From Dermatemys mawii (taxonomy: Eukaryota > Chordata > Testudines > Dermatemydidae), in assembly GCA_007922305.1 (NCBI GenBank), contig ML677351.1:13128493-13192492 (forward strand): a stretch of DNA of 64,000 bases. Reading direction: 5' to 3'. A model generated the notes under the pieces. It did no database searches. It saw nothing but the letters and a program-made list of their open reading frames with translations, and had not been told where the DNA came from. Every line of letters starts with the position of its first letter. Position 1 is the stretch's first letter. Position numbers and translations under genes: made by a program. Shown piece after piece: positions 40,801 through 50,632 of this stretch.

Positions 40801-41548
40801 TCTTCTCTCTTGGTTACATGAGGGGAACAGGGGCGGGAGGGTGGGGAGAGTCCTGTGTTTTTTCCTGCTGAAGCACAGTCACAGCACTGAAAGGGCTGGG
40901 AACCACAAGCAGGAGCAAAAGGGGCGGGAGGCACAGTCTCAACTAGCAGTGAATCCTGCACTCACACTGGGCCACTGAATAAATGGGGATCCCCCTTCAC
41001 CCCATAACCCCGGGGATCTCAATGAGTCAGGAACAGTCAACTCGATGCCCCGGGGACGATGTCTGCCGGCTTGTGGGTCCCAGCTCAGCGAGTGCCCAGA
41101 GACAGGGCAGGATTTGGGGAATGGGGGGGAGAAGTTCCCCCCCCCACGTGTCACTGTCTTTACACAGATGTTACACACCTGGGAGGGGCTGAGCCGGGGG
41201 CCCCCGTTCAATGTCCCCTCTTTAGCGCGTGCTGAGGGGGCGGCGCTGGGGGCCCCGAGACCCCCCCCCTTTGGGGAGCGCTGGGGGTCGGGGCACGAAG
41301 CGCGTCCCGCGAAGCCGGGGTCAGGGCTGCAGCGCCGCCCCCTCGCCACTAGGCCGGCGCGGGCCACAGCGATGGGGGGGGGGGGGGGCGGGGGGGGGGG
41401 GGGGCCGCGGCCCCCCCGAACACCCCCCCCCGGGCCCCCGGGGGGGGGGGGGGGGGGCGCCAGGCCCCGCCTACCCCGCGCGGGCGGGCGCGTGCCCGGG
41501 CGGTACCTGGGAGGTGACCATGATGCCGGAGTCGATCAGGAAGCTCAT
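16832..41548 (-). CDS. GPR89: GPR89 (Golgi pH regulator, GPHR), 14 coding exons
   Basis: Multi-pass Golgi membrane protein, a voltage-dependent anion channel providing counter-ions for acidification. Coding exons in transcript order: 41548-41507, 37742-37683, 36715-36612, 34687-34581, 31320-31219, 27304-27184, 26850-26770, 25239-25130, 24283-24195, 23456-23364, 22990-22895, 19312-19223, 17210-17145, 17038-16832. The sum is 455 codons plus stop, the same as human, and nearly every exon translates to the human sequence with conservative changes. Order: N-terminal GPHR region with transmembrane helices (from MSFLIDSG), a loop with the charged segment around residues 190-290, then the ABA_GPCR-type C-terminal helices ending in [11 protein letters not shown]. 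Intron 3 has a GC donor (AG|GCAAGT); the others are GT-AG. The start ATG lies inside a CpG island. Introns carry CR1, hAT and MIR repeats. Confidence 0.97.
17701..18500 (-). mobile_element. CR1 LINE, 3' end (RT C-terminus and 3' UTR)
   Basis: On the minus strand the segment encodes the end of CR1 ORF2 (the region coding [14 protein letters not shown] residues, here decayed) followed by the turtle CR1 3' UTR, which ends near 17708 with CTGACCCAGTATGGCC-like sequence. The 5' part is truncated as usual for LINEs. It lies in GPR89 intron 12. The long plus-strand frame at 17923-18246 is antisense CR1. Confidence 0.8.
19028..19136. mobile_element. 109-bp hAT MITE with perfect target duplication
   Basis: Ends CAGTTGTTTTCAA and TTGAAAACCTGTT are imperfect inverted repeats of the 'CAGTGGTTCTCAA' hAT type. 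Both flanks (19020-19027, 19137-19144) read GTTTACAC. It lies only about 85 bases from GPR89 exon 12, on its 3' side. Confidence 0.8.
20263..20757. repeat. AT-rich DNA element carrying a nested GC-rich hAT fragment
   Basis: The outer part is built on ATTTAAATC motifs and ends in CTGATTTAAATCAATCCATC, a terminus I recognise from turtle DNA elements. Between about 20400 and 20606 lies GC-rich sequence ending GGCCGTAGTTTACCCACTCC, the right end of the GGGCAAACT hAT family, so one element probably inserted into the other. Limits are approximate. Confidence 0.45.
20901..21573. mobile_element. hAT element with perfect 8-bp target duplication and internal duplications
   Basis: The ends TAGGGTCCTATCAAATT and AAATTGGTAGGCCCCTA are inverted repeats; flanks 20893-20900 and 21574-21581 are both GTGATCAT. 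The centre (21120-21400) is a set of degenerate direct and inverted copies of a unit containing CCTAGCTCTGAAGGCA and CACCCTTACTTCTG. Non-coding. It lies in GPR89 intron 11. Confidence 0.85.
22205..22345 (-). mobile_element. MIR-like SINE fragment
   Basis: TTTTACAGATGGGAAAACTG followed by AGGCTC and a decayed TGACTT..CAAGG block is the MIR core read on the minus strand. It lies in GPR89 intron 11. Confidence 0.65.
23640..23810 (-). mobile_element. MIR-like SINE fragment
   Basis: ATGGGGAAACTGAGGCACTG, then GTCACAGCTAATAAAG and CTGGCTTCCATTAAGCCATG match the MIR body through to its head on the minus strand. It lies in GPR89 intron 9. Confidence 0.6.
25672..25996. mobile_element. 325-bp hAT MITE
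   Basis: Ends CAGCAGTTCTCAAACTG and AGTTTGAGAACTGCTG are near-perfect inverted repeats of the widespread hAT 'GTTCTCAAACT' type. Flanks CTCTATGG and CGCTCTGG are a decayed 8-bp duplication. The interior is palindromic, rich in GGCTTCAGCCCTGGG-like motifs. It lies in GPR89 intron 7. Confidence 0.8.
28410..28461 (+). repeat. Short direct duplication
   Basis: The 21-base unit starting GTGTATAGGAGCTGTTATTG occurs at 28410-28430 and 28441-28461, ten bases apart. It looks like a local duplication in GPR89 intron 5. Confidence 0.7.
29480..29633 (+). mobile_element. CR1 3' end, plus orientation
   Basis: CCTCTGGGGCACTTGGCACT, then GGCCACTGTGGGTAGACAGG and TATGACCATTCTTATGTTCT match the turtle CR1 3' UTR, the same region seen inverted at 17.7 kb. 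It ends near 29633. It lies in GPR89 intron 5. Confidence 0.7.
31771..31930. mobile_element. 160-bp hAT MITE with perfect target duplication
   Basis: Ends CAGTGGTTCTCAACCT and ACTGAGAACCACTG are inverted repeats. Both flanks (31763-31770, 31931-31938) are CTGTAAGG. It lies in GPR89 intron 4. Confidence 0.88.
32420..33895 (+). mobile_element. CR1 LINE, inactive ORF2 fragment (linker and reverse transcriptase)
   Basis: Successive plus-strand frames read as pieces of CR1 ORF2: the linker after the endonuclease ([20 protein letters not shown], near 32.7 kb), the lead into reverse transcriptase ([16 protein letters not shown], near 33.3 kb), the PQGSVLG block near 33.7 kb and the catalytic box as SADD near 33.78 kb. 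Frameshifts and stops break it at several points, so it is dead. The endonuclease and the 3' UTR are absent. It lies in GPR89 intron 4. Confidence 0.85.
34860..35400 (-). mobile_element. Old CR1-like 3' fragment
   Basis: GGGCCATCTAATCAAGTATC followed by TGTCCATAGTGGCCAATAC is a decayed version of the CR1 3' UTR seen at 17.75 kb, and ATTTTAAATGTGCTGCCTTT with TAATTTCCTTGAGTGCATTC resembles its continuation. It is strongly diverged. It lies in GPR89 intron 3. Confidence 0.5.
35515..35745 (-). mobile_element. MIR-like SINE
   Basis: TTTTATAGATGGAGAAACTA, AGTGACTTGCCCTAAGGACC and a decayed 'GCAGAACTGGG' block are the MIR core on the minus strand. It lies in GPR89 intron 3. Confidence 0.65.
35846..36544. 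mobile_element. C-rich non-autonomous hAT element (GGCAAACT termini)
   Basis: Ends CAGGGGTAGGCAAACTTTTT and TAGTTTGTCCACCCTTG are inverted repeats; flanks AGATAGAG and AGCTAGAG are an 8-bp duplication with one mismatch. The interior is C-rich with degenerate CCCCTGACTGCC repeats, which gives long proline-rich false frames. It ends only 68 bases from GPR89 exon 3, on the side of its GC donor. Confidence 0.78.
38315..38575 (-). mobile_element. MIR-like SINE
   Basis: The body contains ATGGATAAACTGAGGCACGC, AGGTGACTTGGTTAAAAG and, at the head, GCTCTAGCCATAGAACCAC, the inverted tRNA-derived start of MIR. It lies in GPR89 intron 1. Confidence 0.7.
38745..38918. mobile_element. Short DNA element with probable target duplication
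   Basis: It starts CAGGGGTACAAATTTTC and is flanked by TCCTAGAG and CCCTAGAG, a likely 8-bp hAT-type duplication with one mismatch. It contains a poly-G run near 38803. The right terminus is eroded. Confidence 0.5.
39375..39450. repeat. Old dispersed repeat fragment
   Basis: GGCACTGTACAAACACTCAG followed by AAGACACAATCTGAAGAGG resembles the segment at 44265-44350 and is, from memory, part of a widespread amniote repeat ending in a 'TTACAATCT' block. The class is uncertain. Confidence 0.35.
40051..40258. mobile_element. 208-bp hAT MITE with perfect target duplication
   Basis: Ends CAGGCCTGCACAAC and GTTGTGCAGGCCTG are perfect 14-base inverted repeats. Both flanks (40043-40050, 40259-40266) read GACTAACT. 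The interior is GC-rich (GCGGCCC motifs). It lies in GPR89 intron 1. Confidence 0.9.
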
Positions 41549-41870
41549 GGCGGCAGCGGGGGGAGGGGGCGCTACCCGGCCCCGCCACGGGCCGTTCCGG
41601 CTCCCAGGCTGCGCGAGCTCCCCACCGCGCGCCGGGCTCGGCCTGGCTCCGCCCCTACCCACCTCGGCGCCTGCGCGAGTTCGCGGGGCGGGGCCCAGCG
41701 GGAGGGGCGGGCTCCCCAGCCAGGGGTGGGGCCAGGCCGCAGGGGACGAGGACCAGGAGTTCGAATGGAGGGGCGGGGCCTGGCAAAAAAAGGGCGGGCC
41801 TTGGAATTCCTATTGGGGCGTGGCCAAAGAACAGGGGGCGGGGCACGAGAGCTCTTAGTGCAGGGGCGTG
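40980..41870 (-). promoter_or_regulatory. GPR89: CpG-island promoter of GPR89
   Basis: About 900 bases are very GC-rich and full of CpG, centred on the first coding exon (41507-41548). GGGCGG/CCGCCC-type Sp1 sites are frequent at 41690-41850, and a CCAAT box on the minus strand lies at 41812-41816, about 265 bases before the ATG. No TATA box is evident, as expected for a housekeeping gene. A long tract of G runs lies at 41371-41457 in intron 1. The long plus-strand frame 41045-41905 is a by-product of base composition. Confidence 0.8.
41371..41457 (+). repeat. Poly-G/poly-C tract inside the CpG island
   Basis: G runs of up to about 17 bases alternate with C runs. G-quadruplexes could form on the plus strand. 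Such tracts are also hard to sequence, so the exact length here is doubtful. Confidence 0.8.
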
Positions 41871-41911
41871 GCGTTAGAGGCCAGGTAGTCTGGCAAATGT
41901 TTTAGTCAGTG

Positions 41912-41966
41912 CATAAGCGACAGAGTCCTGTGGCACCTTAAAGATTAACAAAAGTATTGAAGCATA
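41912..41966 (+). repeat. Fragment of a dispersed turtle repeat of unsure class
   Basis: ACAGAGTCCTGTGGCACCTT followed by AAAGATTAACAAAAGTATTG is a block I recognise as common in turtle genomes, but I cannot name its class from this fragment. Confidence 0.45.
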
Positions 41967-43969
41967 TTCAGTGCATGTTATTTATCATTTTCACTAACAC
42001 CTAAATTGCAAACCAACCACCCCCTTAGTGGAAGAGTTTTATGCTAGGATTTGTTGAGCAGTTTGTGATGCAAAAGTTGCTCTTAAATAAAAAACCTTTG
42101 ACAAAATCTTGCTAGATTTAAGAGAATATATAAACCTGACAACTCACCTAAATATCATTTATTCCAGTGTTTGGTCATTGCATAGATGTAAAACAGAGGA
42201 TCCCAAATTGTGTTCTGCTGGGAGCTGGCTGGTTCATATGGTACAGTTAGTCTTTATTTGTAGCTGCTAAACTGCATTAAATAAACTGAAAAGACATTAA
42301 ATGCTTTCCTAATTTCACTTTGACTATGTGAGTAATTGCTGTAGTTACCACCAGGATGTTACTGTGATTGAGAATGGGAGGGGAGATGGCCAGTGCTATT
42401 ATGAATATACAGGTTTGTGATTTCCATGAGTTGTGGCCCACATGCTATGTAACAGTTATTCAATAGTTAGGGAAAGTAGTAAAATGTTGCATAGTCACAT
42501 GACTTGTGCTTTGTAATTCCATTTTCTATACCCACTACCTTAAATTTCACTATTTTTAAAGTAAACATTTTAGTATCCAAAAAGTTAACCATCCAGAGCA
42601 CTAGCAAAGTTTTGTTCCTACCATGTCTTTCTGTTTCAGAAGAATTAAGTTATTGGCCATTAGAGTAGAACTAGTAGGACTATTATTGCTGACAACTAGT
42701 TACAGATTAAGGCTTGAATGCTAGATTATAGTTGTATTTTAGAGTGCTAACTGGGAACATAGAGGAAACCTAATTCAGGTTCCTGACTAATGCCAAGCAA
42801 TGAGATTAGCAACTGATAGACAATATGACCACAGAATGTGTACAAACAAGAGGCAGAAGAGGAAAGTGGCAGCAGTCACCAGTGGACAGGAAATCAAGAG
42901 AAGGCATGAGTACAGTTCCACCACTTTTCCCTGCTTTAACGCCCATATTCCAGTTACATAATCACTAGTAAAGCTCATCACCTGAGTGCTATAGGCACAT
43001 CATCCTACATAAGGGGAGCAAATTCCACTACAAAGAACAAGCTCCCACACAGAGCCCATTAACTGCATCATGCTTTCAAAGTGATCCAAAGTGCAAACAG
43101 AAGAAGTTGAATTTAGTCCCTTAAGTCCAGTATAAATAGCACAAAAGGGAAGTAAAAGTTCAACCATTTGCTGGATTTTATGAGTTTGAGAGCCAACCCT
43201 TAATATTACAAATCATGCACTTATTTGTATTTAATAGTATTCTTTATTTGTCTCTCAAAAAATCTTCTAGCCCAAGCCATTTCTAGTCAGAAATCAAAAA
43301 TAACTGTAAACAAAGACAAAAGTGGGTTACTTTAGAGTTTGACAAAGCACAGTATCCTCGGTGTTTGAAAATCAGGGACCTTTATTAATTACAATTTATT
43401 TTATTATGAAAATGATTCTCCATTGGGTCACCAGATTGGTCCCAAAGTCTCTCAATCCATTTGGGAATTCACACTGCCAACCTTCTTGCTTTGATTTTTT
43501 TTTCCTTTTCCATTACATTGTGAAGAAGCAAAACATCACAACTAGTGGGAAAATTAACTCAGAGGATAGAATACTATACAGGATCTGAGGCCTTTCTTAT
43601 AATGACAAATACTGTCATCCAGTGGCAGAGCTGACTGAAGGGTAGGAAGTGAGGTATGACCGCCCTCTCCCACCCCACCGCCTTTAGGTGTATGATCGGC
43701 ACGTGTTCAAGCCAATAGGTATACTTGAAGGTGTTAATACCAGTGGCCCATCACCCCCTCTGACTCTGTCACTGCTCAAAACCTGGCTCTGTTATTACGA
43801 ACATATACTGCTATCATCAACTGATGTCCAAGTTCTCCAGCGTCTTCTTCCTGTATCTACTTCAAAACTCATCTCCACTAATTCCATGGGGGTGTTGGAT
43901 TTTGTATGGGTTTTTTTATGTTTCATATCAGAAAAAAAACATGAAATCTATTCAAAATTCAATTATACA

Positions 43970-44040
43970 AGGCCAAATTCTGGTCTTTGCCACATCCCAT
44001 TGGTATAAACACATAGGATAACTAAAAGCAGAATTTGGCC
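43970..44040. repeat. Small palindromic repeat (GGCCAAATTCTG termini)
   Basis: AAGGCCAAATTCTGGTC near 43970 and AAAGCAGAATTTGGCCC near 44025 are inverted ends of a 70-base unit. Related palindromic units built on GACTTCAATGG occur at about 44757-44806, 48165-48243, 50580-50632 and 56705-56768. Confidence 0.6.
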
Positions 44041-44264
44041 CTTGATTTGTAACTGCTTTGCTCCTGCATGTGTTTACAAAAATTCTTGAAGTGTTTGCCC
44101 CTAGCTGTAAACGGCTGATCCCTGAGCAATGGAAGACACACACAGGGAAGAAGACAGTTCCTTTTGAAAGACCTCAGACTCTTACCTTCCCCAAAAGAGT
44201 AGTCCTGCAGCGGAGGGGAAAAGACGGTAAAAAGAAGGAGGGAGACTTGTTCTATACTATTATT

Positions 44265-44350
44265 TATATAGCACCAGTGGTATGCATGGTGCTTCACAGA
44301 TATATAAGAAGACAAGTTCCCAGCCCCAAAGGGCTTACAATCTCAATAAA
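44265..44350. repeat. Old dispersed repeat fragment
   Basis: TATTATTTATATAGCACCAG, then GTGCTTCACAGATATATAAG and CCCAAAGGGCTTACAATCTC match a repeat widespread in amniotes, also seen decayed at 39.4 kb. I do not name its class. Confidence 0.45.
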
Positions 44351-44756
44351 AAAAAACACAGATGGGGGGAAGAGTTGTACAAAGGGTATAACATAAAGAC
44401 AAAGAGATTAAACATGTTTCCTATTAGTTCTGTGTTTTAAATTTAAAAAATCATTTTTTATGTTCAGTTTGTTATGGGAGCTAAATTGAAGGATCTGAGC
44501 TAAGTCATTAGAGCAGGGTGGAGAGTTAGTGGTGGAAAACTAACCCAAGAAGTGTATTGTTTTTAAGGAAGAACTTGAAGGATAGCACATTGGGTTTTCA
44601 GCATGGCGACTGCCATATGAGAGCTGTCTCATTGGAATTTGCAGACCTCTCAGTTCTTGCTTGGGTTCTGCAAGTGGTACCATACCACGTGCTTTTTGCT
44701 GCTGTTTTCTCCATCCTTATTTAAAGTATTAACAGGAACTAGGACTCTGATCCTTC

Positions 44757-44806
44757 ACCTGTAAAGTCAATGGGAGTTTTTCCATTGATTTCCATGAGTG
44801 CAGAAT
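44757..44806. repeat. Palindromic repeat unit with AAGTCAATGGG core
   Basis: AAGTCAATGGGAGTTTTTCC is followed directly by its inverted partner ATTGATTTCCAT. It belongs to the family described at 43970. Confidence 0.45.
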
Positions 44807-44959
44807 TGACCCCTATGTGCATAGGATACATTTTTTCAAATGTGGGTGTCTAAACTTAAGTTTCTAAGTGCATGTTGAGGCTTCAGAAATACTGATCATC
44901 CATAGCCCCTGTTGACTTTGAGAATGTTGGGTGCTCTGATAACTGTGCCTAAATACAGA

Positions 44960-45160
44960 TCTGATAATACCTAGCTCTTTTCATCTGTAGATCTCAAAGT
45001 GCTTTTCAAAGGAGGTGAGTGTCATTATTCCCATTTTACAGATGGGAAAACTGAGGCATAGGGAGGTGAAGTGACTTGCCCAAGGTCATGCAACAGAACA
45101 AGGAAAAGTACCCACATCTCCTGCCTCTCAGTTCAGTGCCATATCCACTAGACTATAGTT
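44960..45160 (-). mobile_element. MIR-like SINE
   Basis: ATTATTCCCATTTTACAGAT, GGGAAAACTGAGGCATAGGG, GAAGTGACTTGCCCAAGGTC and the inverted tRNA-derived head ATCCACTAGACTATAG form a nearly full-length MIR on the minus strand. Confidence 0.75.
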
Positions 45161-46852
45161 GAATATACTGGCTATACTGTAAATGAAAACAAACTAAGAC
45201 TCTTAACATCATTTCATAAAAAGATCCTGTGGTCATCCACAAAGAAACAAAATAATCATTTGCTTCTGCAAAATGAACAAGACATCTGTAAGGTAATAGC
45301 AGTTAGAATCTTTGTACTTTTTCTTACAAACTACTAGAAGTCTACCTGCCCCATTGGCAGAGGTGTTATTAGATGGATGGCAGAAGAAATCATTTGAAAT
45401 GTGCAGACAATGAAGCTACAAATAAAAATACTGTTTATGGAAACACACAAAACCATGAATCACCCTGGTGCTTCTTACCTTCCCAGTGGTTTACCTTTTA
45501 ACATCATTTTTATTTTTAATTTTTAAAAAAATGAATCTTGGACAGAAAAAGAACTGGAGCAGTGGTAGCCTACTGTGTCAATTTGTATCAGTCACATCTG
45601 CTGGATTACAGAGAAGATAAGAGCTCATTATTGTACCAGGTAATGGAGATACTCCAACTTAAGTAGTAGAGGATGGTTACAAGATATGTTGAGGATGTGT
45701 GGGAGATGACAAAACCACCAAGCAAAGGAAGGAGATGGAGCAAAATGAACGACCTATAGAAAACTGGCATTATACAATCTGAAGCCAAGGGAATGTGTCA
45801 ATATACCTTGTGCACCTGCAAATGTCTATGGCATGAATTAATGAAATTTAGGCTTAGCTGGCAGTTGATTGTTTTCTTTCATTTTCTCTCCAATGCATCT
45901 GAAGATTAGGATCTTTGAGGGTTGGAAGAATCAGACATTGCTATGATTTTTGAACTCTTCTGAATTCATTTGGTGCAGGCTTAGTGTATAGCAGCAACTT
46001 GGCTCTCACTAGCTATGGGTGACCCTTCCAAAGTTTATTTATGGACTCATTTCAGATAAGCATTTAAATTGTACATGTTTATCCAAACATATCTGAACAT
46101 CTTTGTTTTAATACTTCTGAATATCAGCCAGGCTGTAATAACCTCAGTAATAGTCTTCCTCGTGCTAGTTTTGTTTCTTATCTTTGCCAAAATCAAGGAA
46201 ATCCAGGGAGAGGTGCATGCATATTATATATCTCTCCTAGTTCAGACCTGGTAATGAACTGGTGATCTCACCTATAACCTAGCCGCCTCAGTCTTCACCT
46301 GCATTCTCACACTCACCTGCTGTGCTGATCTGGAACCCGACATCCATCTGATGCTCTTATGCACACGTGCTCATCTGCAATCTGACATCTGCTTGGGGGC
46401 TCCATGCAATCTGATACTTTTGGGTGCTCGCTTGTAACCTGCTGTTCCTTTTATTTTCTGCTCAGTTTCAGTCTGACACTCCCCTGAATTGAAGAGAGAC
46501 CCAAGGAAAGCAGCTCTCAACAGATGTTTCCATTGTGTGTTTCCACAGAACTGTTCCTGGCAACAAATCTTCATGGCATTGACTTACAAACCTGCTATTA
46601 GTCCATCCATTAACTCCCAAAGCAACACAGCCTTTCTCCTGTACTAATCAGAAAGTGACCTGTTTTCCTTTGACCACATAGTTCTGGATTTAGGAAATTT
46701 AAAGGTTACTAGTGAAAGTCAACAAAAATCATTCTTCTTTCTCATGTTTTCCAAAATAGCCCTGCAATCGCTATTTCTTCTCAGTTCTACTTCAACCCAG
46801 GTCAGCATTATCCTTGCTCTAAGGTGAAGAGCTTTCATCTAACAAGACACCA

Positions 46853-47513
46853 AAGCCCTGTCTGCATTATATCTGAGATTTTTGAATGGCTCTAGATGTA
46901 CAATTCCCATTTAAATGAATAGGAACAATGCATCTAAACCCCTTCAGTGGCTTTGAACATCTCAGACAACAAAGACAGCCATATTTTTGTAACTGGTTTG
47001 TGACATTCTTATCTGACCCGGTTACATAAAATCAAATATGGTTATGTTCACATAGCAGCTTTTTTCATGACACAACCGTGTACCAGCTGTATTTGAACAT
47101 CAACAGCTACCATGCTGCCTGTGTTTGTAAAAATGCATTTTGGGAAAAACTGGGCAGTGGTTCCTATATCCACACCACGGTGCCTCAGCTGGGGAAAGGT
47201 CCCAGAACACATGTGCACAGTGTGGCACTAGCAGCACATGGGATAATGCACTCTGGGATGTCCTACTGCCCAGAGAACTGAGAAGAAGGAGGACTGATCA
47301 AACCGTTTACTCAGGCATGGTTAATGGCTCTTGCTTATACTATCAAAATAAGAACATGCCAACTAGTTACAGGAAGATAACTATGGGCCAGGCTAGGTCC
47401 TTGGCCAGGACAACACACTATTAATGTCTGTCATTACCAACAATTAGCTACATTGTGTATGGACACAAAACCTATTTAGAGCCATGTTAAAAGTTGTAGC
47501 ATACACAGGGCCT
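46853..47513. repeat. Possible MITE
   Basis: AGCCCTGTCTGCATTATAT at the left and GTAGCATACACAGGGCCT at the right are weak inverted ends, of the 'CCCTGTCTACACTA' type common in turtle short DNA elements. The interior has GGTTACATAAAATCAAATAT-like AT-rich sequence. Weakly supported. Confidence 0.35.
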
Positions 47514-48164
47514 ACAAATGATAGCTCCTTGCATTTTGGGAAGGAAGCTAATGCCACTGTCTGGATGATTCTCCTGATGTGATCTGTTCATCTGACTGCC
47601 AGGAGATTTGCCCCCCACTTAGTTTTGCCCCCATCCACCCATTCCTCCCCAGGTTTTGCAGTCCATTTTTCATGGATGCTCCTGCTTTTATAAAACAAAG
47701 ACAAGCTCAGGTTGGGATTACTCGCAACTATATGCCTGAAAGGCAGCTTTGTGTTTAAACAGCAAACTGCCACTTGTTCAGCATTGTGTGGCATGGCCTC
47801 TCTTTACATGTAAAACTGCATGATCAGTAAAACAGGGAGTGACAGGAAGACTGGATTCTCTTTCCTCAGCAAGTGGATTTCATGCCTGCAGAAGTCCCCA
47901 CTAAACGAAATTGCTCAGCTGACACCACAGGGCTGACCTGTTTTTCAGAGATTTTTGTTAATGTCTCTCTCGTGTACTGGAAATAGTTAATTTACCAGGA
48001 TATTTGTGGTTCTGTGTGGATGCAGGGAGTTTTTCTGCACCTGGAATGAACTGTTATGAGTAAAACTACTTTGACTACAGGACTGTAAGGTATCAAATGC
48101 TTGCTTGGATCTGATTAAAATTAGGATTTAGCAACTTCCGAGAGCTTTGTAAATACCGGCCAGA

Positions 48165-48243
48165 TCCTCAGTTGGTGTCAGTCAGCAGCTTCACTGAGGT
48201 TGATGGAGCTGTTAATTTTTTCACCAGGGGAAGATCTGGCTTT
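48165..48243. repeat. Palindromic repeat unit (GCCAGATC termini)
   Basis: GGCCAGATCCTCAGTTGGTG at the left and GGGGAAGATCTGGC at the right are inverted, around a core with TCACTGAGGTTGATGGAGCT. Same family as the unit at 56705. Confidence 0.5.
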
Positions 48244-48394
48244 CTCAGTATAGCTGTGGTTCTGAAGCCCACAGGCACTTTATAGCATTCATTCCTACAA
48301 TGCAATGCAGCATTCGTGATCTGAATCTATTTCTCTTCTGGCCAAGAAGTCATGTACTAACCACGACAAATGCTCTATCATTAAACAATAACTA

Positions 48395-48590
48395 TACTAT
48401 ATAGAATTAATAAAACCTCACAACATCCCTGTGAGGTAGGTACAAATTATTACAGATATTTTACAGATGGAGAAACAGAGGCACAGAGAAGTTAAATGAT
48501 TTTCCCATGATCACATAGTGAGTCAGTAGCAGAACTGGGAATACATTTGGCAAAACTAATTCTACATCCACTGCTTTAGACACTAACCAA
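48395..48590 (-). mobile_element. MIR-like SINE
   Basis: CCTCACAACATCCCTGTGAG, TTTTACAGATGGAGAAACAG and AGGCACAGAGAAGTTAAATG are the MIR body on the minus strand. Confidence 0.7.
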
Positions 48591-48969
48591 CACCAACTCC
48601 CATGTTCTACTTTAAGTCAAGACTCTGCCTCTCTCCCCCACACCCACCTACTTTGGTGAGTTTGACAGTTGCATGTTATACTCCTCACACAAAAAGAAAT
48701 CAGTCAGTAACTTGTTTGTAGTGGGAAGCCAAGGACATTCCTACTCACAGTTTCCTTTATCTATTCCATGGCTCTAACTGTTCAGTGGCTTCCCAGCCAG
48801 GGAGTGGATTTTTGCCCTCCTTGCTGTTTTCCTGTGTTTTGCATAACCATTTGTTAAATATATTATGTGCTAAACCCCCAGCTCAGAGGTCATTATGTGA
48901 ATTTCACCAAGAAATTGTTGGATTTAACTGTTCTTAGTTCTCAAATAGTTTCAGATCGTGAAATAATGC

Positions 48970-49190
48970 TAATACTTTTGCCCTCTATAGGGCCTTGCAT
49001 CTAAGGATCAAAAAGTGCTTTCCTAATATTAATCAATTAATTCTCACAACATCCTTGTGAGGTAGGAAATTATTGTTCAGCCTGATTTTACAATGGGAAA
49101 AATTAGTTGCCCCAAATGCAGAGCTGAGGATAGAAACCAGGAAGTCTGATTCCCAGTTCTCTGCTCAGATTGTTAGGAAACACCTGCTCT
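48970..49190 (-). mobile_element. MIR-like SINE
   Basis: AATTCTCACAACATCCTTGT, GAGGTAGGAAATTATTGTTC and TGATTTTACAATGGGAAAAA mark a second decayed MIR on the minus strand, close to the one at 48.4 kb. Confidence 0.65.
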
Positions 49191-49779
49191 AGGACACTGT
49201 ACACACATTTGGACTACAGAATATGTAAGGAACCCAGTGGAATAGTCTAGAACTAGGCTGAGAAATCAACCAAGCAGTTGTTTGTATGCCGCAGGCAGAG
49301 TGGAGTGGTTTCTCATTGTGCTGTGCATTATATCTGGTGTTGTATCAGGAGCCTGCAGGTACTGCCATGTAGTAGGTACATCATCTGCTCCAGATAAATT
49401 AAATACATGGACTTTGTGCAGTCTATTTTATCTATGTGCTACAGCACAAATGACATATTCCACGTCATGTGTAATATCTGGATTGAGGCAATGGACATAG
49501 TCCTCCCTCTGGTACATAAGCATGCAAATCCCTATGACTGTGATGGGAGGGCTGCATGCACGAAAGAGGGCAGAAACTGTCTCTAATACATGTCAGTGTG
49601 TCAATAACATGGACAGTTATTAATATGTTTTATTGTTTAAAGGGCCCTATCAAGTAATTAGAAATGTAGGCATTAGACATGTATTCTGATATTTGGCAGT
49701 GCCACATGCTTCACAGGGAGGAGCAAGAAATCTCATAGTGAACAGTAGTTGAATTTCCTGCCTTAGGGGAAGTGTGTTT

Positions 49780-50270
49780 CTAACCCCATTCAGTTAGTGG
49801 TCTCATGTATGCCACGAAGCATGAGGTTTTATAGCCCATCTTTAAATTGAAAAATAGTGTATCATATCCAATGAAACAGCAAATGTTCTTACAATTCATG
49901 TAGATGTCTGATCCTATTTTGAATCCAGCTAAGCTTTTGGCCTCACAGGATTCTTGTGGCAACGAGTTATGCACGTTAATTATAAGCTGTCCAGAAAGTA
50001 TTTTCTTTTATTAGTTTCCTAGTTGTTGCCTTTCAGTTTCATTGATTACCCACCCTTGTTTTTATATTATGAGAGACTGATTGGGAGCATCTAACTGGTC
50101 TGCTCTGCATCATCTATTGTTTTATATTCCTCTAATATATCCCCTCTTAGTTATCTCCTCTCTAAATTAAACAGCCACAATCTCTCCTGCTTCAAAAAGA
50201 AGCTTCTTAATGCCCCTAATGATCTTTATCAAGAGTATGTGTTGTGAGATCAAGCTGCAAACACTAGGAG
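49780..50270 (-). mobile_element. Old CR1-like 3' fragment
   Basis: Read on the minus strand the segment follows CR1: sequence corresponding to 'AACGAGTTATGCACGTTAAT', then 'TTAGTTATCTCCTCTCTAAA' (the end of ORF2 in the 17.7-kb copy reads 'TTAGTCTCCTCTTTTCCAAG'). It is strongly diverged. Confidence 0.5.
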
Positions 50271-50579
50271 AAGATGAACCAAAAGGGACAAAATTATTAA
50301 TAATGTAAAAATGTGGCATTGTTACAGTACCAAAGAATCCCAAAGCATGTTACAAAAGTTATATATACTTATAATAATCACATCACCCACCAGAATAGTG
50401 CAGCCATCTCTGGTGTGGAATGTGGCAGCTCTTTAACAAGGCACAGGAACTCCATAGAGCCATTTAGGATAGTAACTGCCAAAAATCATAGTATCCAATT
50501 GAAACTGTAAGGGGTATTTACTGGAGGAGAACAGAATATTACAATTCAGCTAGGTCATCAGAACTAAGCATTTGATCCA

Positions 50580-50632
50580 AAGCATATTGAAGTCAATAGA
50601 AAGACTCCTGTTGACTTCAGTGGGCTTTTGAT
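50580..50632. repeat. Palindromic repeat unit with GAAGTCAATAG core
   Basis: TTGAAGTCAATAGAAAGACT and its inverted partner TGTTGACTTCAGTGGGC form a short palindrome between TTTGATCC and GATCAGG. Same family as the unit at 44757. Confidence 0.45.

Noticed and set aside
41045..41905. 286-codon plus-strand frame across the GPR89 promoter
   Set aside because: It is rich in Gly, Pro, Arg and Ala from the CpG-island composition, has low complexity and overlaps GPR89 exon 1 on the other strand.
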